Assembly (NCBI RefSeq): GCF_020181595.1 | Contig: NZ_CP084028.1 | Coordinates: forward strand, 2,432,398 to 2,496,397 | Length of the DNA: 64,000 bases | Origin: [Mycobacterium] vasticus | Lineage (GTDB): Bacteria; Actinomycetota; Actinomycetes; Mycobacteriales; Mycobacteriaceae | Reading direction: 5' to 3' | Part shown: positions 58,828-64,000 of the stretch, piece after piece | Position numbering within the stretch: position 1 is the stretch's first letter | Layout of the letters: every line of letters starts with the position of its first letter | Notes under the pieces: generated by a model | Databases searched by the model: none | What the model was told of the DNA's origin: nothing | Seen by the model: the letters and a program-made list of their open reading frames with translations, nothing else | Position numbers and translations under genes: made by a program

Positions 58828-61524
58828 TCAGCGTACCGACCCGACCGCTTCCTGCAAGGCCCGACGCGCGTACGCGCGGACGTCGGCGTCGGTGTCCTTG
58901 ACCGCGATGCTCAGCGCGTCTCGGGCCGCAGCATCCGTGCCAGCCCACCGGGTCAACCCCAGCACGGCAGCCTTGCGGACGTCGAGGTGCGGGTCCTCAA
59001 GCGCCACCGACAGCCCGGGCACCGCCGCGTCCGCATGCGAGCCGCCCAGCGCCCGTGCCGCGCCCACCCTCACCTGCCAGGCGGACTCCTTCAGCGCCAT
59101 CGTCACAACGCTGAGATCATCGTCACTGAAACCCACTTCGCCCAGGGCAGCGAGCGCCGCGGCACGCACCAGCGGGTCGGGGTCGCCGATCAGCCCGCGC
59201 ACGGTGCCGGCGCCGGCCCGCAGGGTGGCCATCGCATTGGCCACCGCGATCCGCACCTCGCGGTTGCCGTCCGCGGCGGCGACACCTACAGCAGCGACGT
59301 CGCCGACCGAAACCAGCGCACGTACCGCCTCGATGCGCACCCGGTGGTCGGCGTCGGCCAGCGCGGCCCGGTAGTGCTCCGGGCCCCCGACTCCCCGGCT
59401 GGACAACACGTACACCACGCAGGCGCGGACCACCGGATCGGTTGAGCCCAGGTGGATCTCTGCCGCTGCCGGATCCGGTATCACCTCGACCAGTTCCCGC
59501 GCCCCGTCGGCGGCGGCCCGGCGCACCGCGGCGTCGTCGTCGGCCAGCGCGGCCAACAGCGCGGCCGAGTACCCGTCCGGGGTGTGCTCGGTCAGGGTGG
59601 CGACCGCGGTACGCCGCACACCGGGATCGGGATCGGTGAGATAGCCGGTCAACTCCGCGAGCGTCGGCTCCTCCAGCGCGACGACGGCGGCGATCCGCGG
59701 CGACGGCCGGTTCTCGCTGGCCGGTGCGCTGACCCGCGACCGGATGGTCGCCGGAGCCTGGCCGCCCAGCAACGGTGGCTGCGAGACGGCATGCACCGAC
59801 TGGTCGACCGGCGGCAGTCCGTCGAATTCGGGCACCGCGACGAAGTACGGCGCCACCGGCCGCTTCAGGAACTCCATCTGACCGGACGCGTCCTTGCGGA
59901 CGTTGAGGTGATACCCCCACTGCCCGTCGTCTCGGCTGGGCAGATCGGCACGTTCGTGATAGAGCCCCCAGCGTGATTCGGTGCGGGTCAACGACGATCG
60001 GGCGGCCAGCTCGGCGCAGTCCCGGATGAACGACACCTCCACCGCGCGCATCAGCTCATGCGGGGTCCGGGCGCCCATCTCGGCGATCTCGGTGCGCATC
60101 CGCTCAAAGGTGTTCACCGCCAACGACAGTTTCGCGGCGGTCTTCGGCGGCGCCACATAGTCGTTGACGAAGCGCCGCAGTTTGTATTCCACCTGGGGCT
60201 GTGGCGGGCCGTCCGGGTGGCGCAGCGGACGGTAGATGAGCTCGTGCGCCTGCGCCAGCTGGTCGGCCGGCAGGCCCTGCGGCGCTGCGACATCGGCCAG
60301 CGTGGATGCCGCGTGCGCGCCGGCGAGGTCGCCGAACACGAACGCACCGATCATGTAGTTGTGCGGCACACAGGCCAGGTCACCGGCCGCGTACAGGCCG
60401 GGCACCGTGGTACGGGCATGCTCGTCGACCCACACACCGGACGCGGAATGCCCTGAGCACAGGCCGATCTCGGAGATGTGCATCTCGATATCGTGGGTGC
60501 GGTAGTCGTGGCCCCGGTTGGCGTGGAAGGTGCCGCGGGTGGGCCGCTCGGTGGTGTGCAGGATGCCTTCCAGCGCCGAGAGGGTCTCATCCGGCAGGTG
60601 CGACACCTTGAGGTAGATCGGCCCGCGCGCGGAGTCGATCTCGGACTTCACCTCGGCCATCATCTGACCCGACCAGTAGTCCGAGTCGACGAACCGCTCC
60701 CCGAGCGCATTGACCTGGTACCCGCCGAACGGGTTGGCGACATACGCGCACGCCGGCCCGTTGTAGTCCTTGATCAACGGGTTGACCTGGAAGCATTCGA
60801 TGCCCGACAGTTCGGCGCCGGCGTGATAGGCCATCGAGTAGCCGTCGCCGGCGTTGGTCGGGTTCTCGTACGTGCCATACAGGTAGCCCGATGCTGGCAG
60901 GCCCAGCCGGCCGCAGGGCCCGGTGGCCAGGATCACCGCTTTGGCGCCGACGGCCACGAATTCGCCGGTGCGGGTGTTCAATGCGGCCGCACCGACAGCA
61001 CGGCCGTCCTCGGTCAGAACACGTACCGGCATCAGCCGGTTCTCGATCTGAATCCGCTCGCGCATCGAGCGCTGGCGCAGCACCCGGTACAGCGCCTTTT
61101 TGACGTCTTTGCCTTCGGGCATCGGCAGCACATAGGAGCCGGAGCGGTGCACCCGGCGCACCGCGTATTCGCCGCGAGAATCCTTCTCGAACTTCACGCC
61201 GTAGCGCTCCAGCCGCTGCACCATCGCGAAGCCGCGGGTGGCGGTCTGATAGATGGTGCGCTGGTTGACGATTCCGTCGTTGGCGCGGGTGATCTCCGCG
61301 ACGTAGTCCTCGGGTTCGGCTTTGCCGGGGATGACGGCGTTGTTGACGCCGTCCATGCCCATCGCCAGTGCTCCGGAATGCCGGACGTGGGCCTTCTCCA
61401 GCAGCAGCACCCGGGCGCCGTGCTCGGCGGCGGTGAGTGCTGCCATGGTGCCCGCGGTGCCGCCACCGATCACCAGGACGTCGCAGTCCAGCCGCTGCGG
61501 CTCGACGTCGGGAATTTCGATCAT
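58828..61524 (-). CDS. FrdA/AprA-like flavoprotein fused to C-terminal HEAT repeats
   Basis: This 898-residue fusion has an N-terminal FAD-dependent oxidoreductase of the fumarate reductase/succinate dehydrogenase/APS reductase superfamily. VLVIGGGTAGTMAALTAAEH near residue 15 is the FAD site, followed by LLEKAHVRHSGALAMG, and VPGLYAAGDLACVPHNYM marks the cap-closing region near residue 390. The segment around SGALAMGMDGVNNAVIPG recalls AprA. Residues about 610-898 are a run of eight or nine HEAT/PBS-lyase-type repeats (DPDPGVRRTAVATL, DADHRVRIEAVRALV, DPDPLVRAAALAALG, DTDADVRAYARRAL). No heme or Fe-S cysteine motif is seen, so an external electron partner is likely. ATG overlaps the ABC ATPase stop (ATGA). 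Substrate unknown. Confidence 0.9.
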   Translation of the reverse strand: MIEIPDVEPQRLDCDVLVIGGGTAGTMAALTAAEHGARVLLLEKAHVRHSGALAMGMDGVNNAVIPGKAEPEDYVAEITRANDGIVNQRTIYQTATRGFAMVQRLERYGVKFEKDSRGEYAVRRVHRSGSYVLPMPEGKDVKKALYRVLRQRSMRERIQIENRLMPVRVLTEDGRAVGAAALNTRTGEFVAVGAKAVILATGPCGRLGLPASGYLYGTYENPTNAGDGYSMAYHAGAELSGIECFQVNPLIKDYNGPACAYVANPFGGYQVNALGERFVDSDYWSGQMMAEVKSEIDSARGPIYLKVSHLPDETLSALEGILHTTERPTRGTFHANRGHDYRTHDIEMHISEIGLCSGHSASGVWVDEHARTTVPGLYAAGDLACVPHNYMIGAFVFGDLAGAHAASTLADVAAPQGLPADQLAQAHELIYRPLRHPDGPPQPQVEYKLRRFVNDYVAPPKTAAKLSLAVNTFERMRTEIAEMGARTPHELMRAVEVSFIRDCAELAARSSLTRTESRWGLYHERADLPSRDDGQWGYHLNVRKDASGQMEFLKRPVAPYFVAVPEFDGLPPVDQSVHAVSQPPLLGGQAPATIRSRVSAPASENRPSPRIAAVVALEEPTLAELTGYLTDPDPGVRRTAVATLTEHTPDGYSAALLAALADDDAAVRRAAADGARELVEVIPDPAAAEIHLGSTDPVVRACVVYVLSSRGVGGPEHYRAALADADHRVRIEAVRALVSVGDVAAVGVAAADGNREVRIAVANAMATLRAGAGTVRGLIGDPDPLVRAAALAALGEVGFSDDDLSVVTMALKESAWQVRVGAARALGGSHADAAVPGLSVALEDPHLDVRKAAVLGLTRWAGTDAAARDALSIAVKDTDADVRAYARRALQEAVGSVR

Positions 61525-62252
61525 GAGTTGTCCAATGCTGCAAGGATTTCAGCGCGCAGGCCGGGCTCGGCTCGGCCGCTGCGCGGTCGGGGAACGTCGA
61601 TCAGCGCGCGCAGCGGCGCACCGGCACGGCCCAGCACCGCGACCCGATCCCCCAGTGCCAGTGCCTCGTCGACATCGTGGGTGACGAACACGACGGTGGT
61701 CGGATGTGAGCGCCAGGTGGTGATCAGCAGGGCCTGCATGGCGGCGCGGGTCGCGCTGTCCAGCGCCCCGAACGGCTCGTCCATCATCACCGCGCGGGGC
61801 GCGCCAGCGAGCCCGCGGGCCAGCTGAACCCGCTGCCGCATACCGCCGGAGAGGCTGTTGGGCAGGTAGTCGCCGAACCCGGTCAGACCCACCTCGGCGA
61901 TCCACCGATCGGCCTGCGCCCGGCGTCCGGCACGCGGCACACCGCGCAGCCGCAGCGCCAGATCGATGTTGGAGCGCACCGTTCGCCACGGCAGCAATGC
62001 GTTGTCCTGGAAGACCACTCCGCGATCACGCGCGGTGGTGCGCACCACTGCGCCATCGGCCAGCACCCGGCCGTGATCGGGCGCCAGCAACCCGGCCAGG
62101 GCGCGCAACACCGTCGACTTACCGCAGCCCGAGGGCCCGGTCAACACCAGGATCTCCCCCGGGCGCACCGCGAGGTTGAGTTCGTCGATGACGGGAATGT
62201 CGGTGTAGGACAGCCGGACCCGGTCCAGGGTCAGGCTCATGCCGGCCGTCAT
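61521..62252 (-). CDS. ABC transporter ATP-binding protein, nitrate/sulfonate/taurine type
   Basis: This 243-residue ATPase has Walker A LTGPSGCGKSTVLRALAGLL near residue 38, Q-loop VVFQDNALLPW, signature LSGGMRQRVQLARGLA, Walker B AVMMDEPFGALDS and H-loop FVTHDVDEAL. The Q-loop wording and neighbours place it with SsuB/TauB/NrtD. ATG at 62252 overlaps the permease stop by four bases. It energises the permease encoded upstream. Confidence 0.95.
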   Translation of the reverse strand: MTAGMSLTLDRVRLSYTDIPVIDELNLAVRPGEILVLTGPSGCGKSTVLRALAGLLAPDHGRVLADGAVVRTTARDRGVVFQDNALLPWRTVRSNIDLALRLRGVPRAGRRAQADRWIAEVGLTGFGDYLPNSLSGGMRQRVQLARGLAGAPRAVMMDEPFGALDSATRAAMQALLITTWRSHPTTVVFVTHDVDEALALGDRVAVLGRAGAPLRALIDVPRPRSGRAEPGLRAEILAALDNS

Positions 62253-63097
62253 CGCGGCTTCTCCTCGTTACGCGGCAACCAGCGGGTCAACCGGCGCCCG
62301 AGCAGCTCCACCGCCGCCGACGTGGCGAAGCCGAGCACTCCGATGGTGATGATGCCCACGAACACATCGGGATAGGCCAGCACGGTGTAGGCCTGCCAGG
62401 TCCGGTAGCCGATGCCCAGCCGGCCGGAGATCATCTCCGCGGAGATCACACAGATCCAGGACACCCCCATGCCGACCGACAGGCCGCCGAACACCCCGGG
62501 CAGGATTCCGGGGAACACCACCTGGCTCAACACATCCCACCGTCCGCCGCCCAGGGTGCGGACCGAGTCCTCCCACAGCGTGGGCAGTGCCCGCACCGCG
62601 TGGCGGGTGCTGACCAGGATCGGGAAGTAGGCCGCCAGGAACGTGATGAAGACGATCCCCTGCTCGCCAGCCGGAAACAGCAGGATCGCAACTGGGACCA
62701 CCGCGATCGCCGGGATGGGCCGGATCAGTTCGGTCAGTGGGCCCAGCACGTCGGCCGCCACCCGCGACCGGCCCAGCAGGATCCCGGTGGCCACCCCGGT
62801 GGCCGCGGCAAGCCCGAATCCGGTGAGGATGCGAATCAACGACTGGGCCAGGTCCAGCCAGTAGGCGTCGGTGCCCAGCCGGCGCAGCAGGGTGCGGGTG
62901 ACCTCACCGACGGTGGGCAGCGTGTCGAATCTCAGCCACCACCGAACGTGGGCCACGGTCAGCACTTCCCACAGTCCGATGGCGGCGGCCACCGAGGCCA
63001 GGCGCAGCAGCCAGGATCGTCGGACCGCGCGCTTCCGGCGCGCCACGGTGGCGGCCGGGCCTGAGTCCGTCGCGACACCGGTCAGCACGGCGGTCAC
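62249..63097 (-). CDS. ABC transporter permease, SsuC/TauC type
   Basis: This 282-residue membrane protein has about six transmembrane helices (for example LLRLASVAAAIGLWEVLTVA, IAVVPVAILLFPAGEQGIVF and YTVLAYPDVFVGIITIGVLG). The cytoplasmic EAA-like loop TLGGGRWDVLSQVVFPGILP contacts the ATPase. Similarity is to permeases for sulfonate, taurine or nitrate. The GTG at 63097 overlaps the binding-protein stop by four bases. The N-terminal 25 residues are basic and cytoplasmic. Confidence 0.94.
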   Translation of the reverse strand: MTAVLTGVATDSGPAATVARRKRAVRRSWLLRLASVAAAIGLWEVLTVAHVRWWLRFDTLPTVGEVTRTLLRRLGTDAYWLDLAQSLIRILTGFGLAAATGVATGILLGRSRVAADVLGPLTELIRPIPAIAVVPVAILLFPAGEQGIVFITFLAAYFPILVSTRHAVRALPTLWEDSVRTLGGGRWDVLSQVVFPGILPGVFGGLSVGMGVSWICVISAEMISGRLGIGYRTWQAYTVLAYPDVFVGIITIGVLGFATSAAVELLGRRLTRWLPRNEEKPR

Positions 63098-64000
63098 ACC
63101 ACACCCGCCAGTGCTTGCTGGTACTCGACGGCCGCCGAGCCGGGGTGCGCCGCCAGGTAGCGCTTGGCGCCCGCGCTGGTGTCGAACGGCAGGTAGCGGA
63201 AGCCGTCGCGGACCCAGACCGACTTGTCGGCGAACCAGCGGGTGCCCAGCTCGGTGTCGTAGACATAGGCCGCCCGGACGTGATCGCCGCGGTCGCCGGC
63301 AGCCCGCACCGCCTGTAGCAGTCTGGTCGAATCGGCCACGGTGACCGTCGAATCCGATCCGTCGAGCCAGAGCTCACCGCCCCCCGGTGCGGAGCCGCCT
63401 CCCGACGCCAGCGCCGAGTCGTAGTCGACTTTGCGTTCGGCGAACGCCGCCCGCAGCGGCGCGTCGTCAACGAATCCGTCGACATCGAGGTCACCGAAGT
63501 CGCCGATCGACTTCAGGTAGGGCAGGTCGTTTCTCAACGCCTCGATCAGGGACGGCTTGAGGGTGGTGTCGAAGGAGGTCCCGCCGGGCCCGTTGTAGAG
63601 ATAGACCACCTCCTGGGGAAGTCCGCTGTCGGCGGCCACTATTCGGGACGCCTCCAGCGGCTTGCGGTTGAGAAAGTCGGTGGCGTCCAGCTGCGCCTGC
63701 AGGAAAGCGCCGAGCACTTCGGGATGTGCTCGGGCGTAGCCGCGACGCACCACCACGCCGTGCAGGGTCGGGTAGTTCAGCTCGGCGCCGTCGTAGAGCA
63801 GTTTCGCCCGGCCCTGATAGACCAGCAGCCCGGGCCAGGCCACGAACTGCGAGAGCCCCTGCACCTGACCGGATTCCAGCGACGACGCACCGACCTGAGG
63901 CTGCTGGTTGAGCACGTCCACACTGGCTCCCGAGCCGGCCAGCGCACGCAGCAGGGTGCCGTGGCCAGCCGAGCCCACACTGGCCGACACCTTGGCTCCG
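63094..64000 (-). CDS. ABC transporter substrate-binding protein, SsuA/TauA type (runs off right edge)
   Basis: The last 301 codons of a periplasmic-type binding protein are present; the signal or lipoprotein N-terminus lies beyond the window. It carries the NMT1/SsuA-like motifs AGHGTLLRALAG and ESGQVQGLSQFVAWPGLLVY. The C-terminal lobe contains YARAHPEVLGAFLQAQLDAT. The C-terminus also includes a tail (from about DSTRLLQAVRAAGD) rich in aromatic and charged residues that I cannot assign. The homologues bind taurine, alkanesulfonates, nitrate or thiamine precursors; the ligand here is not predictable. It overlaps the permease start by four bases. Confidence 0.9.
   Translation of the reverse strand, partial: GAKVSASVGSAGHGTLLRALAGSGASVDVLNQQPQVGASSLESGQVQGLSQFVAWPGLLVYQGRAKLLYDGAELNYPTLHGVVVRRGYARAHPEVLGAFLQAQLDATDFLNRKPLEASRIVAADSGLPQEVVYLYNGPGGTSFDTTLKPSLIEALRNDLPYLKSIGDFGDLDVDGFVDDAPLRAAFAERKVDYDSALASGGGSAPGGGELWLDGSDSTVTVADSTRLLQAVRAAGDRGDHVRAAYVYDTELGTRWFADKSVWVRDGFRYLPFDTSAGAKRYLAAHPGSAAVEYQQALAGVV

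Overview
The window comes from a GC-rich actinobacterium of the family Mycobacteriaceae. The gene order matches the Mycobacterium tuberculosis stretch Rv1451-Rv1379 almost step by step: ctaB/tkt/tal/zwf/opcA/pgl, secG/tpiA/pgk/gap, whiA/yvcK/rapZ/uvrC, the riboflavin genes, lprG-MFS, fmt/rsmB, priA, metK/coaBC/rpoZ/gmk/mihF and the pyr operon. A PPE gene, a PGRS-repeat protein, an LprG-type lipoprotein and a MazEF6-like pair also fit a mycobacterium. The spacing between conserved blocks is shorter than in M. tuberculosis, and the PE15/PPE20 pair is absent. A Mycolicibacter/M. terrae-like species is a reasonable guess, but this is inference.

Layout, left to right. 1-384: 5' part of a PPE gene. 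0.6-8.5 kb: ctaB diverges from the pentose-phosphate operon tkt-tal-zwf-opcA-pgl. 8.5-11.8 kb (minus): gap-pgk-tpiA-secG. 12-15.3 kb: a DsbA/FrnE-like oxidoreductase, a DUF3556-type membrane protein and an alpha/beta hydrolase, which differ from the M. tuberculosis content at this position. 15.3-23.2 kb (minus): uvrC-rapZ-yvcK-whiA and ribE, ribBA, ribH plus a small PH-type membrane protein. 23.2-25.4 kb (plus): lprG and its MFS partner. 25.4-32.4 kb (minus): priA, usp, fmt, rsmB, rpe, ribD. 32.5-37.4 kb: accessory hydrolases, a YhhN protein, a VOC protein and a Baeyer-Villiger-type monooxygenase. 37.5-41.4 kb (minus): mihF-gmk-rpoZ-coaBC-metK. 41.4-42.2 kb: about 790 bp with no convincing gene. 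42.2 kb: a small secreted repeat protein with a strong terminator. 42.7-51.5 kb (minus): pyrR-pyrB-pyrC-membrane protein-carA-carB-pyrF, with a PyrR-type RNA site in the leader.

From 51.6 kb the content is accessory: mazEF6-like toxin-antitoxin genes, a trypsin-fold protein that has lost its catalytic residues, a signal-peptide PGRS protein without a PE domain, and a serine hydrolase. The last 7.6 kb form one minus-strand cassette: NitT/SsuABC-type ABC transporter, a fumarate reductase/APS reductase-like flavoprotein fused to HEAT repeats, TetR, then (behind a palindromic operator) an acyl-CoA-dehydrogenase-fold flavin monooxygenase and an AzoR-type flavin reductase. It looks like an uptake-and-oxidation module for an unknown, possibly organosulfur, compound. 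I consider it the most interesting part of the window.

Seven genes that are not inside operons have a TANNNT hexamer 6-8 nt upstream of an ATG/GTG. This is the signature of mycobacterial leaderless or nearly leaderless transcription, and it helped choose several start codons. I found no tRNA, rRNA, CRISPR array or transposase.
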